From positions 248,001-312,000 of the forward strand of contig NZ_JACYVA010000003.1 of the NCBI RefSeq assembly GCF_014842075.1: a DNA stretch of 64,000 bases, given 5' to 3'. Positions 17,537 through 26,136 of the stretch are shown one piece after another. This stretch comes from Sphingomonas sp. CFBP 13720. Its GTDB lineage: Bacteria; Pseudomonadota; Alphaproteobacteria; Sphingomonadales; Sphingomonadaceae. The translations under genes and the position numbers were made by a program. The notes beneath the pieces were generated by a model, which was not told the DNA's origin, did not search any database, and saw only the letters and a list, made by a program, of their open reading frames with translations. Positions within the stretch are counted from its first letter, which is position 1. Each line of letters begins with the position of its first letter.

Positions 17537-18793
17537 ATGGCAGCACGCATGGCGCGGATCGTGATGAAGTTCGGTGGCACCTCGATGGCGGGGATCGAGC
17601 GTATTCGCAACGTCGCCGAGCGTGTGAAGCGCGAGGTGGAGGCTGGCAACCAGGTCGCGGTGGTCGTGTCGGCCATGGCGGGCGATACCGACCGGCTGGT
17701 CGGTTTCTGTCGCGAGGCATCGGCGCTGTACGACCCGCGCGAATATGACGCGGTCGTATCGTCGGGCGAACAGGTGACCAGCGGGCTGTTGGCGATCGCG
17801 TTGCAGGCGATCGGCGTGCCCGCGCGGTCGTGGCTGGGCTGGCAGTTGCCGATCCGCACCAGCGACGCGCATGCCACCGCCCGCATCGAATCGGTCGACA
17901 CGACCGCGCTGGACGAAAGTCTCGCGCGCGGCGAAGTAGCTGTAATTCCCGGATTTCAGGGAGTGGCACCCGGCGACCGCATCACCACGCTGGGTCGCGG
18001 CGGGTCGGATACGTCCGCCGTGGCGATGGCGGCGGCAATGCAGGCGGATCGCTGCGACATCTATACCGACGTCGACGGCGTCTATACCACCGACCCGCGC
18101 ATCGTGCCGCGTGCCCGCAAGCTGGCGCGCGTGACGTACGAAGAGATGCTGGAACTGGCATCGGTCGGCGCGAAGGTGTTGCAGACCCGATCGGTCGGGC
18201 TGGCAATGAAGGAAAAGGTCCGCGTCCGCGTGCTGTCGTCGTTCGACGATTCGCGCGACGAGGACGGTTATCGTGGAACGCTGATCGTCGGCGAAGAGGA
18301 AGTGACGGACATGGAACGCCAGCTCATCACCGGCATTGCGCACGACAAGAACGAGGCGAAGATCACGCTGGTCGCGGTCCCCGACCGCCCCGGTGCGGTC
18401 GCGTCGATCTTCGCCCCGCTGGCGGCGGCGGGGATCAACGTCGACATGATCGTGCAGAACATCGCACATTCGGCGGGGTCGACCGACGTCACCTTCACCG
18501 TTCCCGCTGCCGAACTGGCGCGCGCGCTCGACACGCTGGACAAGGCCAGCGGCGACATCGGCTATGGCAAGGTGATCCACGACACCCGCGTCGCGAAGAT
18601 TTCGGTCGTCGGCGTCGGCATGCGCAGCCATGCGGGCGTCGCGTCCACCATGTTCACCACGCTGGGCGAACGCGGCATCAACATCCAGGCGATCACGACG
18701 TCGGAGATCAAGGTCAGCGTGCTGATCGAGGAAGACTATACCGAACTGGCGGTGCGCGTTCTCCACACCGCCTACGGCCTCGACGCGGAGTAA
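17537..18793 (+). CDS. lysC: Aspartate kinase
   Basis: Aspartate kinase is the first step of Lys/Thr/Met synthesis. It has 418 residues from ATG 17537 (MAARMARIVMKFGGTSMAG); ATG 17549 is an alternative start and is the more usual N-terminus. AAGGAAG lies just 3-4 nt before the first ATG, so the choice is uncertain. The kinase domain carries KFGGTSMAG, SSGEQVTSGLLA and GRGGSDTSAVAMAAAMQADRCDIYTDVDGVYTTDPR. Two ACT domains follow (VAVPDRPGAVASIFAPLAAAGINVDMI and SVVGVGMRSHAGVASTMFTTLGERGIN), indicating end-product feedback control. Confidence 0.95.
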   Translation: MAARMARIVMKFGGTSMAGIERIRNVAERVKREVEAGNQVAVVVSAMAGDTDRLVGFCREASALYDPREYDAVVSSGEQVTSGLLAIALQAIGVPARSWLGWQLPIRTSDAHATARIESVDTTALDESLARGEVAVIPGFQGVAPGDRITTLGRGGSDTSAVAMAAAMQADRCDIYTDVDGVYTTDPRIVPRARKLARVTYEEMLELASVGAKVLQTRSVGLAMKEKVRVRVLSSFDDSRDEDGYRGTLIVGEEEVTDMERQLITGIAHDKNEAKITLVAVPDRPGAVASIFAPLAAAGINVDMIVQNIAHSAGSTDVTFTVPAAELARALDTLDKASGDIGYGKVIHDTRVAKISVVGVGMRSHAGVASTMFTTLGERGINIQAITTSEIKVSVLIEEDYTELAVRVLHTAYGLDAE

Positions 18794-18851
18794 GATCGGG
18801 AGATCCTTTCGCTTCGTGGGACCGTCAACCCGCGATGCTTGTCGCAGGGAT

Positions 18852-19078
18852 GTTCACGCGAAGGCGCGAAGACGCGAAGAAGTAAGGTGTTGGTCACGCG
18901 GAGGCGCGGAGGCGCAGAAGAGGTTCGGACGCGAAAGCGTCTCTCACGCCACAACGCCGATCATCGAAGCGCCTGACGGCGCGGCACGAGCAAACGCCAC
19001 TTTTTCTTCTCTCCGCGCCTCCGCGTGCCAAACCCTTTCCTTCTTCTCTTCGCGCCTTCGCGTGAAAACCTCTTCTCC
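18852..19078. repeat. Large imperfect inverted repeat made of two GCG-AAG/GAG modules
   Basis: Left arm 18852-18923 and right arm 19001-19078 are inverted copies around an ~80-bp centre. Each arm has two modules in the same relative order: a TTCACGCGAAGGCGCGAAG-like unit, then ~20 bp further a CACGCGGAGGCGCGGAG-like unit. Within a module the 6-bp GCGAAG or GCGGAG units repeat. It fills most of the 306 bp between lysC and the yjbQ-like gene. It is non-coding, able to fold into one long stem. It resembles a REP/MITE-like intergenic element. Confidence 0.75.
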
Positions 19079-19099
19079 TCTACCCGCAGAACAACCGCC

Positions 19100-19519
19100 T
19101 CACTCGCCCATCATATGCGCCGCGATCCGCCGCCGGTGTGCCGCGCGGCGATGTTCGAACAGGTAGATGCCCTGCCATGTCCCCAGCACCGGGCGATGCC
19201 CCGATACCGGGATCGTCAGCGTCGTGGCGGTCAGTGCGGTGCGCAGATGCGCGGGCATGTCGTCCGCGCCTTCATCCGCATGCGCATAGCGGTCGCTTTC
19301 CGGCGCGATGTGGCGGAAGAATCGTTCGAGATCGTCGCGCGCCGTCTCGCTCGTATTCTCCTGAATCAGTAGCGACGCCGACGTATGCCGGCAGAACAGC
19401 GTCAACAGCCCGAGGCTCATGTCCTGTGCCTCGACCCAGTGCCGGACCTGACCGGTAATCAGCACCAGCCCTTGTCCGTTGGTCGTCACCACCAGTTCGC
19501 CGCTTGCCTGTCGCATCAT
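19100..19519 (-). CDS. YjbQ family protein (UPF0047, secondary thiamine-phosphate synthase)
   Basis: The product has 139 residues, a normal length for this single-domain family. Conserved stretches are GLVLITGQVRHWV, SLGLLTLFCRHTSASLLIQENTSETARDDLERFF, YAHADEGADDMPAHLRTALT and VLGTWQGIYLFEHRR. The family is ubiquitous. E. coli YjbQ can weakly make thiamine phosphate, but the true role is unclear. Two ATGs (19519, 19516) are possible starts. It is divergent from the flavin oxidoreductase 44 bp away. Confidence 0.9.
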   Translation of the reverse strand: MMRQASGELVVTTNGQGLVLITGQVRHWVEAQDMSLGLLTLFCRHTSASLLIQENTSETARDDLERFFRHIAPESDRYAHADEGADDMPAHLRTALTATTLTIPVSGHRPVLGTWQGIYLFEHRRAAHRRRIAAHMMGE

Positions 19520-19563
19520 CGCACCTGCTTGCCCGAAGCGGGTGCGGCGCGCTAGGCGGGGGA

Positions 19564-20592
19564 ATGACGAACCTATCGACCGGGGCCGAACGCCTCACCC
19601 GCCGCATGGCCCGTGGCTGCGAGTTTCTGGGCAGCGATACCGCGATCCTGTGCGGGGCCATGTCGTGGGTCAGCGAACGCAACCTCGTCGCCGCCATTTC
19701 CAACGCGGGCGGATTCGGCGTGATCGCGTGCGGTGCGATGACGCCCGACCTGCTCGATGCGGAGATCGCGGGCACGAAGGCGCTGACCGACCGGCCGTTC
19801 GGCGTGAACCTGATCACCATGCACCCCGCGTTGTTCGACCTGATCGAGGTCTGCGCGCGGCACCGCGTCACCCATGTCGTGCTGGCCGGTGGTTTGCCAC
19901 CCAAGGGGTCGCTGGAAGCGATCAAGGCGACCGGTGCGAAAGTGATCGCCTTTGCCCCCGCGCTGGCGCTGGCGAAGAAGCTGATCCGCAGCGGCGTCGA
20001 TGCGCTGGTGATCGAGGGGATGGAGGCCGGCGGCCATATCGGCCCGGTGTCGACCAGCGTGCTGGCACAGGAGATGCTGCCCGAAGTCGCATCGCAGGTG
20101 CCGGTGTTCGTCGCAGGCGGCATCGGCCGGGGCGAAGCGATCGCCGGTTATCTCGACATGGGCGCGGCCGGCGTACAGCTTGGCACGCGGTTCGTCTGCG
20201 CCACCGAATCGATCGCGCATCCCGCGTTCAAGAAGGCGTTCCTGCGCGCCTCCGCCCGCGATGCGGTGGCCAGCGTCCAGATCGACGCGCGGCTGCCGGT
20301 CATCCCGGTGCGCGCGCTCAAGAATGCCGGCGGCGACCTGTTCACCGCCAAGCAGCGGGAAGTCGCACAGCATCTGGATGAAGGCCGCGTCGTGATGGCG
20401 GAGGCGCAGTTGCAGATCGAACATTACTGGGCCGGGGCGCTGCGCCGCGCGGTGATCGACGGCGACGTGGAACATGGCAGTCTGATGGCGGGCCAGTCGG
20501 TCGGCATGGTGACGAAGGAAGAACCTGCGACGGAGATCATCGCGACGCTGATGACCGAAGCCGCCACCGCACTGGAACGGCGCGCGGCGTAA
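19564..20592 (+). CDS. Nitronate monooxygenase / FMN-dependent 2-nitropropane dioxygenase family
   Basis: This 342-residue FMN TIM-barrel enzyme is of the NMO/FabK-like family. It starts at ATG 19564 (MTNLSTGAERLTRRMARGCEFLGSD). SNAGGFGVIACGAM, FGVNLITMHP, THVVLAGGLPPKGSLEAIKATGAKV, ALVIEGMEAGGHIGP, VFVAGGIGRGEAIAGYLDMGAAGVQLGTRFVCATES are the FMN and phosphate-binding landmarks. Members oxidise propionate 3-nitronate or act as enoyl-ACP reductases. The sequence does not settle which; isolated placement favours nitronate detoxification. Convergent with mscL. Confidence 0.88.
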   Translation: MTNLSTGAERLTRRMARGCEFLGSDTAILCGAMSWVSERNLVAAISNAGGFGVIACGAMTPDLLDAEIAGTKALTDRPFGVNLITMHPALFDLIEVCARHRVTHVVLAGGLPPKGSLEAIKATGAKVIAFAPALALAKKLIRSGVDALVIEGMEAGGHIGPVSTSVLAQEMLPEVASQVPVFVAGGIGRGEAIAGYLDMGAAGVQLGTRFVCATESIAHPAFKKAFLRASARDAVASVQIDARLPVIPVRALKNAGGDLFTAKQREVAQHLDEGRVVMAEAQLQIEHYWAGALRRAVIDGDVEHGSLMAGQSVGMVTKEEPATEIIATLMTEAATALERRAA

Positions 20593-20600
20593 GGCCGGGC

Positions 20601-20628
20601 GGGGGCGGACGCGATCGGCCCCGCCCCC
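20601..20628. terminator. GC hairpin between convergent genes
   Basis: GGGGGCGG (20601-20608) pairs with CCGCCCCC (20621-20628) between the nitronate monooxygenase gene and mscL. No T run. Confidence 0.5.
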
Positions 20629-20634
20629 ACGCCT

Positions 20635-21123
20635 TTAGACGATCGGCGGCACCTGCGGCGACGCGGTCGGCTTGCCGCTGCGCAACTCATCGCGAATCTC
20701 GCGCAGGATCGTCAGTTCGGGCGGATCGGCGGCGGGTTCGACGTCGCCGGTCTTCTGTTCTTCGTGCACTACCGCGATCGCGCGGTTCACGACCTTGACC
20801 AGCAGGAACACGATGAACGCGAGGATCAGGAAGTTGATGAACACGCTGACGAACTGGCCATAGCCGAACAGCGGCACGCCCGCCGCCTTCAGCGCCAGAT
20901 AATTGTCGGGCGATCCTGCATAATTGGCCGGCGTCGGCCCCAGTTGCAGGAAATAGCTCGAAAAATCGAACCCGCCGAACAGCCAGCCGATGACCGGCAT
21001 GATCATGTCGTCGGTCAGCGATTTGGTGATCGTGCCGAACGCCGCGCCGATGATGACGCCGACGGCGAGGTCCAGCACGTTGCCGCGCGCGATGAACGTC
21101 CTGAATTCCTTGACGATGGACAT
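20635..21123 (-). CDS. mscL: Large-conductance mechanosensitive channel MscL
   Basis: MscL is a homopentameric emergency valve opened by membrane tension on hypo-osmotic shock. It is 162 residues from ATG 21123. MSIVKEFRTFIARGNVLDLAVGVIIGAAFGTITKSLTDDMIMPVIGWLFGG contains the N-terminal amphipathic helix and pore-lining TM1. The second TM is YGQFVSVFINFLILAFIVFLLVKVVNR. The periplasmic loop is somewhat long and the C-terminal helix is charged, as in other alphaproteobacteria. Divergent from the LemA gene. Confidence 0.97.
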   Translation of the reverse strand: MSIVKEFRTFIARGNVLDLAVGVIIGAAFGTITKSLTDDMIMPVIGWLFGGFDFSSYFLQLGPTPANYAGSPDNYLALKAAGVPLFGYGQFVSVFINFLILAFIVFLLVKVVNRAIAVVHEEQKTGDVEPAADPPELTILREIRDELRSGKPTASPQVPPIV

Positions 21124-21201
21124 GCCCCTGCCTTTCGACCGTGCTTGAGGACACCCTTGTGCTTCGATACCATGGCGTTAGGCAAGACAGGGTTTCGATC
21201 G

Positions 21202-21792
21202 ATGGATATGCGCAGGGCGATCATCATGGCGACGGCACTGCCGCTCGCGGCGTGCGGCGTGAACAGCGTGCCGACCGCCGAGGAAGCGGTGAACGCCAAA
21301 TGGGCCGAAGTGCAGAACCAGTATCAGCGCCGGGCCGACCTGATCCCCAATCTGGTGGCGACGGTGAAAGGGTTCGCCGGGCAGGAAGAACGCGTGCTGA
21401 CCCGCGTGACGCAGGCCCGTGCGCAGGCGACCGCGATCAACGTCACCACCGACGACCTGTCGGACCCCGCGACGTTTCAGCGGTTTCAGGGCGCACAGAA
21501 CCAGCTGACGCAGGCGCTGGGCCAGTTGCGGACGGTGGTCGAGGCGTATCCGCAGCTGACGTCGAACCAGAATTTCCTGTCGCTGCAATCGCAGCTGGAA
21601 GGGACCGAGAACCGCATCACCATCGCCCGGCGCGACTATAACGAAGCGGTGCAGGCGTATAATACGCGCATCCGCACCTTCCCCGACGCGATCGGCGCGC
21701 GCGTTTTTTATGGTGCCAAGCCCAAACAGAGTTTCCAGGCGCAGGCGGGCAGCGAGGTTGCGCCGTCGGTGGACTTCGGCAACGGCGCCTGA
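21202..21792 (+). CDS. LemA family lipoprotein
   Basis: The product has 196 residues from ATG 21202 (another Met at 21208). The signal MRRAIIMATALPLAACGVN has a lipobox with Cys near residue 19. LemA core: NAKWAEVQNQYQRRADLIPNLVATVKGFAGQE, LTRVTQARAQAT, QNQLTQALGQLRTVVEAYPQL, LQSQLEGTENRITIARRDYNEAVQAYNTRIRTFP. The family is long helical, membrane-anchored, function unknown, and is often next to TPM-domain genes. Its stop overlaps the next start (TGATG). Confidence 0.92.
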   Translation: MDMRRAIIMATALPLAACGVNSVPTAEEAVNAKWAEVQNQYQRRADLIPNLVATVKGFAGQEERVLTRVTQARAQATAINVTTDDLSDPATFQRFQGAQNQLTQALGQLRTVVEAYPQLTSNQNFLSLQSQLEGTENRITIARRDYNEAVQAYNTRIRTFPDAIGARVFYGAKPKQSFQAQAGSEVAPSVDFGNGA

Positions 21793-22652
21793 TGTCGCGC
21801 ATCCTGCTGTTCCTGCTGGCGCTGGTCCTTGCCGGACCGGCACAGGCGCAGACGTTGCCGAAGTTCACCGGGTTCGTGGTCGATGCCGCCAACGTCCTGC
21901 CGCCCGAACAGGAAGCAACGCTGACCCGCCGGCTGGACGAGTTGCAGCGCGCGACGGGTAATCAGCTGGTCGTGGCGACCATCCCTGATCTTCAGGGCTT
22001 TGCGATCGAGGAATATGGCATCGCGCTGCTGCGCGGATGGCAGGTCGGACTGAAGGATGTCGGCAACGGCGCGATCCTGATCGTCGCGCCAACCGACCGC
22101 AAGGTGCGGATCGAGGTGGGATACGGGCTGGAACCGGTGCTGACCGACGCGTTTTCCAGCATCGTGATCAACACCGCGATCCTGCCACGGTTCAAGGCAG
22201 GCGACCTGCCCGGCGGGATCGTTGCCGGGGCCGAACAGATCGCCAGCCAGCTGGCGCTGCCCGACGACGATGCGCGGGCAAAGGTGATCGAGGCGGCGAA
22301 ACGGTTCGACCACAGCCGCGCCGCGCCCGCCGGACGCAGCGGTGGCGGTGGCGGCTTGACGGTGCCGTCCGAACTGATCGTATTCGCGATATTCGCTGTG
22401 GTGTTCGCCATTCTGGCCTTGTCGCGGCGCGGCGGCGGTGGCGGACGGCGCTATCGTGGCGGCAGCGGCGGCAGCGCCATGCCGGTCATCCTGTGGACCA
22501 TCGCCAACGAAGCCGCGCGCCAGTCGAGCCGGGGCAGCGGCTGGAGCGGCGGTGGCGGCTTCGGCGGCGGGGGCGGCGGCTGGATGGGCGGCGGCTTCAC
22601 CGGCGGCGGTGGTGGGTCGGGCGGCGGCGGCGGGGCGTCGGGAAGCTGGTGA
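21792..22652 (+). CDS. TPM-domain membrane protein (YgcG type)
   Basis: The product has 286 residues. The signal peptide MSRILLFLLALVLAGPAQAQ is followed by a TPM domain (residues ~25-150; FTGFVVDAANVLPPEQEATLTRRLDELQRATGNQLVVATIPDLQG and IEEYGIALLRGWQVG, then RIEVGYGLEPVLTDAFSSIV). One TM segment (PSELIVFAIFAVVFAILAL) comes next, then a Gly-rich tail (GGGFGGGGGGWMGGGF), the standard YgcG layout. TPM domains are linked to membrane/photosystem quality control and acid phosphatase-like activity in plants; the bacterial role is uncertain. Coupled on both sides by TGATG overlaps. Confidence 0.92.
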   Translation: MSRILLFLLALVLAGPAQAQTLPKFTGFVVDAANVLPPEQEATLTRRLDELQRATGNQLVVATIPDLQGFAIEEYGIALLRGWQVGLKDVGNGAILIVAPTDRKVRIEVGYGLEPVLTDAFSSIVINTAILPRFKAGDLPGGIVAGAEQIASQLALPDDDARAKVIEAAKRFDHSRAAPAGRSGGGGGLTVPSELIVFAIFAVVFAILALSRRGGGGGRRYRGGSGGSAMPVILWTIANEAARQSSRGSGWSGGGGFGGGGGGWMGGGFTGGGGGSGGGGGASGSW

Positions 22653-23320
22653 TGCGCCTTTCGCAACAGGATCATGCGCGGATCAGCGCGGCGGTGACGC
22701 AGGCCGAACGCGACACCGCGGGCGAGATCGTCGTGATCGTCGCGCCCCGGTCGGACGCCTATCATGACGTCGGGCTGCATATGGCGGTGCTGGCGATGCT
22801 GGCCGTCGTGCTGGCCACGGCATGGGGGCCGGGCTGGATCGGATGGCTGCACGGCCTGATCGAACCATGGAGCACCGCGCCGTCGACCACCTTCCTGTTG
22901 GTGGCGCTGGCATGGGCACAGGCTGCGGCCTTCCTGATCGTGCGCGTCGCCTGTGCATGGATGCCGCTGCGCATGGTGCTGACCCCGCGTGGGACCAAGG
23001 CACGGCGGGTGCGGCGACAGGCGACGACGCTGTTCCGCGCAAGCGCGGAGCATCGCACCCGCGCCGCCACCGGGGTGCTGCTGTACCTGTCGCTGGCCGA
23101 ACATCGCGCGGAAATCGTCGCCGATGCCGCGATCCACGACCGGGTTGCGCCCGAAGTCTGGGGCGACGTACTGGCACCGCTGCTGGTCGCGCTGCGCGCG
23201 GGCACGCCGGGCGACGGGATGATCGCGGCAGTAGGAGCGATCGGCACGATCCTGACCGACCATTTTCCAAAGGGAGCGCATGACGTGAACGAACTGTCCG
23301 ACCGGGTGATCGAACTGTGA
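22652..23320 (+). CDS. Second TPM-domain membrane protein (YgcG/TPM_phosphatase-like)
   Basis: The product has 222 residues from ATG 22652. There is no signal peptide. The N-terminal [36 protein letters not shown] has the TPM beginning. Two TM segments ([18 protein letters not shown] and [20 protein letters not shown]) interrupt the domain, and [26 protein letters not shown] resumes the core. This is the membrane-inserted type that usually accompanies LemA and YgcG. It overlaps the upstream gene by 1 bp and the Nudix gene by 4 bp (GTGA). Confidence 0.85.
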   Translation: MRLSQQDHARISAAVTQAERDTAGEIVVIVAPRSDAYHDVGLHMAVLAMLAVVLATAWGPGWIGWLHGLIEPWSTAPSTTFLLVALAWAQAAAFLIVRVACAWMPLRMVLTPRGTKARRVRRQATTLFRASAEHRTRAATGVLLYLSLAEHRAEIVADAAIHDRVAPEVWGDVLAPLLVALRAGTPGDGMIAAVGAIGTILTDHFPKGAHDVNELSDRVIEL

Positions 23321-23850
23321 TCGACGCCGACGCTCCCGAAGAGATCATGTGGGCCGGACGCTTCATCACCGCGAAGAAACGCGGACGGTGGGAATATGTC
23401 GGGCGTGCCAACGGCATCGGCGCGGCGGTGATGGTCGCGATCGACGACGGCCATGTCCTGCTGGTCGAACAATATCGCGTGCCGTTGGGCCGCACCTGCA
23501 TCGAACTGCCTGCCGGACTGGTCGGCGATACCGATGCCGGTGAAGCCGCCGAAGCGGCCGAAGCGGCCGCCGCGCGCGAACTCGAAGAAGAGACCGGCTA
23601 TCGCGCGGCAACGATGGTGTCGCTGGGCAGCTATCATTCGTCGCCCGGCATGGTGTCGGAAAGCTTCACGCTGTTCCGCGCAAGCGACCTGACGCGGACG
23701 GGCGATGGCGGCGGCGTCGACGGTGAGGATATCGTCGTTCACCGCGTGGCGCTGACGGACCTGCCAGCCTTCGTCGCTGCGAAGCGTGCGGACGGCGTTG
23801 CGGTGGACGTAAAGCTGTTGCTGCTGCTCGCGCCCTATCTGCTGGGGTAA
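23317..23850 (+). CDS. Nudix hydrolase (ADP-ribose pyrophosphatase-like)
   Basis: The product has 177 residues from GTG 23317 (overlaps the previous stop as GTGA). Nudix hydrolases split nucleoside diphosphates linked to another group; the N-terminal strand-rich part and [25 protein letters not shown] are ADP-ribose/NDP-sugar pyrophosphatase-like. The Nudix box ends normally (RELEEETGY) but the stretch ahead, [17 protein letters not shown], is 3 residues longer than GX5EX7REUXEEXGU allows. The extra copy sits in a 9-bp tandem repeat (GAAGCSGCC x3, 23542-23568). The catalytic RE and EE pairs remain, so activity is likely. Confidence 0.88.
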   Translation: MIDADAPEEIMWAGRFITAKKRGRWEYVGRANGIGAAVMVAIDDGHVLLVEQYRVPLGRTCIELPAGLVGDTDAGEAAEAAEAAAARELEEETGYRAATMVSLGSYHSSPGMVSESFTLFRASDLTRTGDGGGVDGEDIVVHRVALTDLPAFVAAKRADGVAVDVKLLLLLAPYLLG

Positions 23851-23953
23851 CCGCCGGGCAAACCTGAACCGTCGGTCGAGGTCCGGCCGCTGCCGCGTAG
23901 AACCTGTCCGATGCTGTATCGGTCGAGGCTTGCGCCGATGATGCACCATCGAC

Positions 23954-23976
23954 GTCCGGGATCAGACATCCCGGAC
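23954..23976. terminator. Perfect hairpin between Nudix gene and dnaN
   Basis: GTCCGGGAT (23954-23962), loop CAGAC, ATCCCGGAC (23968-23976). It lies in the 220 bp between convergent genes; the rest of that gap shows no other clear signal. No T run. Confidence 0.55.
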
Positions 23977-24070
23977 GGGATGAGGCAACGGGTTTGACGT
24001 CGGCAACCGATCGGCCGCCGCAAACACCGATGCCTTTCCGTTACTCGGCACGCCGGACGGAATGCGCCGG

Positions 24071-25183
24071 TTACACACGCATCGGCATCAATACGTACAG
24101 CGCCTGCGACTGGTCGTTTTCGCGAATCAGCGTCGGCGCGGCGGCATCGGCCAGATGGACCTCGCACAGGTCGCTGTCGATCTGCCCCAGGATGTCGAGC
24201 AGGTAGCGGCTGTTGAACCCGATCTCGAACGGCAGCGCGACATAGTCGCCCGGCACTTCCTCTGCCGCCGCGCCGTTTTCGGGCGAGGTGACCGACAGGG
24301 TGATCTTGTCGCGATCGAGCGCCATCTTCACCGCGCGGGTCTTTTCGGTGGCGATGGTCGACACCCGGTCAACGCCCGCCATGAAGCTGCGCGGATCGAT
24401 CTTGAGGATCTTGTCGTTCGCGGTCGGGATGACGCGCGAATAATCGGGGAAGGTGCCGTCGATCAGCTTGCTGGTCAGGATCGCCTGCCCCAGATCGAAG
24501 CGGATCTTGCTGCCCGACAGCGATACGCCGACCGATCCGTCGACCTCGTCCAGCAGCTTGCGCAGTTCGCCGACGCATTTGCGCGGCACGATTACGTCGG
24601 GCATCTTTTCCGCGCCTTCGGGCCGGTCGACCGTCATCCGCGCGAGGCGATGGCCGTCGGTCGCCGCCGCCTTCAGCACAGGCTTGCCCGCATCCTCCGC
24701 GACATGCAGGAAGATGCCGTTGAGGTAATAGCGCGTTTCCTCGGTCGAGATCGCGAAGCGGGTCTTGTCGATGATCGATTTCAGCGTGGTCGCCGGCAAT
24801 TCGAACTGCGTCGGCAATTCACCTTCGGCGATCACCGGAAAATCGTCGCGCGGCAGCGTGGCGAGATTGAAGCGCGCACGCCCGGCGACGACGGTCAGCC
24901 GCCCTTCGGCCGCCGCCAGCTGCACCTGCGATCCTTCGGGCAGCTTGCGCGCTATGTCGAACAGCGTGTGCGCCGATACGGTGATCGCACCCGGCTGGTC
25001 GACCGCCGCCGCGATCGTCTCGTCGATCTGGAGGTCGAGGTCGGTCGCCATCAGCCGGATCGACGATTCGCCCGCTTCGATCAGCACGTTCGACAGGATC
25101 GGGATCGTATTGCGCCGCTCGACCACCGACTGGACATGGCTGAGACCCTTCAACAGGGTCGCACGTTCGATCGTCGCCTTCAT
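24071..25183 (-). CDS. dnaN: DNA polymerase III subunit beta (sliding clamp)
   Basis: The clamp is a ring dimer that tethers DNA polymerase and other factors to DNA. It is 370 residues, the normal length, from ATG 25183 with GGGGGAT upstream. Three clamp folds are seen: MKATIERATLLKGLSHVQSVVERRNTIPILSNVLIEA, then NLATLPRDDFPVIAEGE and TRFAISTEETRYYLNGIFLH, ending in the peptide-binding C-terminus QALYVLMPMRV. It is not beside dnaA or recF here. Confidence 0.98.
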   Translation of the reverse strand: MKATIERATLLKGLSHVQSVVERRNTIPILSNVLIEAGESSIRLMATDLDLQIDETIAAAVDQPGAITVSAHTLFDIARKLPEGSQVQLAAAEGRLTVVAGRARFNLATLPRDDFPVIAEGELPTQFELPATTLKSIIDKTRFAISTEETRYYLNGIFLHVAEDAGKPVLKAAATDGHRLARMTVDRPEGAEKMPDVIVPRKCVGELRKLLDEVDGSVGVSLSGSKIRFDLGQAILTSKLIDGTFPDYSRVIPTANDKILKIDPRSFMAGVDRVSTIATEKTRAVKMALDRDKITLSVTSPENGAAAEEVPGDYVALPFEIGFNSRYLLDILGQIDSDLCEVHLADAAAPTLIRENDQSQALYVLMPMRV

Positions 25184-25265
25184 GAATATCCCCCGCGCGA
25201 TTGCGCTAGCCCTGTGGCCGGCAGCAACGGCGCCGGCACCTGAAAATCCCGAACAGCACCCCTAG

Positions 25266-25303
25266 CGCAAAGAAAGGCCGGAGCAAACTGCTGCTCCGGC
25301 CTT
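25266..25303 (-). terminator. Intrinsic terminator of the outer-membrane protein gene
   Basis: On the minus strand AAGGCCGGAGCA (25303-25292 complement) and TGCTCCGGCCTT form a perfect 12-bp stem with a 6-nt loop. It is followed by TCTTTG and starts 40 bp past the stop of the beta-barrel gene. Confidence 0.8.
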
Positions 25304-25342
25304 CCTCGCGCGGAAATGGTTAACGACGGATCAACGCTGGGA

Positions 25343-25996
25343 TCAGAATCGGATGCCTACGCCCGCGACCACCTGATGCCGGTCGGTGTCGATCCCGAAA
25401 TTGTCGGTCGTCACGCCGTCGGTGAACTGGAAATCGGCGTTCGAATAATTGGAATAGCGATATTCCAGCTTGGCATAGGCGCGCGTGCCGATCGCCTGTT
25501 CCACGCCGGCACCCAGACGATAGCCATCCAGCTCGAAATTCTCGCGCTGGTCGGTCGTGCCGTCGCTGGCCAGCACGTTCAGCCGGGCATTGGTATAGCC
25601 GCCCTTGACATATGCCAGCGTCGACGGCGTCGCGAGGATGCCCGCGCGGGCGCCGACATACAGGTCACGGCCGGTCGATACGCGGCCGAACCCGAAGAAA
25701 TTGGGATCGGTGCGGCTGGTTTCGACCTTGCCGGTCGATCCGGTATATTCGCCCTCTACGCCGACCAGCACGCCGCTCAGCGCGAAGTCATAGCCGACCT
25801 CGCCGCCATACAGGAAGCCGTTGACGGTCTGGTCGTCGCCGTCGAGATCCGAATCCTCGCTGCTGCCCGGACGGATGCCGTCGTAACCGGCCAGCGCGCC
25901 GACGCGGAAACCGGTAAAGGCGGGGTTGGCGTCCTGTGCCAGCGCCGGGGTGGCGAGCGCGGTGGCGGCGACTAGACCGAGAATGAGGGTACGCAT
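25343..25996 (-). CDS. Outer membrane beta-barrel protein (OmpA/Opa-like, Omp25 type)
   Basis: The product has 217 residues from ATG 25996, behind AAGGAG. The signal peptide is MRTLILGLVAATALATPALAQ. The mature protein is an eight-strand type barrel with alternating pattern (FTGFRVGALAGYDG, GEVGYDFALSGVLVGVEGEYTGS, VGARAGILATPSTLAYVKGGYTNARL, YRLGAGVEQAIGTRAYAKLEYRYSNYS) and ends in the barrel-assembly Phe (VVAGVGIRF). Sphingomonads carry several such porin-like surface proteins of unknown cargo. Upstream 140 bp to the divergent phosphatase gene is AT-richer than average and probably holds both promoters. Confidence 0.92.
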   Translation of the reverse strand: MRTLILGLVAATALATPALAQDANPAFTGFRVGALAGYDGIRPGSSEDSDLDGDDQTVNGFLYGGEVGYDFALSGVLVGVEGEYTGSTGKVETSRTDPNFFGFGRVSTGRDLYVGARAGILATPSTLAYVKGGYTNARLNVLASDGTTDQRENFELDGYRLGAGVEQAIGTRAYAKLEYRYSNYSNADFQFTDGVTTDNFGIDTDRHQVVAGVGIRF

Positions 25997-26136
25997 GAAC
26001 AAACTCCTTGCATGGTGCCCGCGACGAAACCGGCGGGCGCGGCGTTCCAATGACCGATTTGCAGCGGCGTTGCATGAACCCTACCTAAACAGCAAAATCC
26101 GTTGCATTTGCGCAACACGGGCTTGAAAGCAGGACC

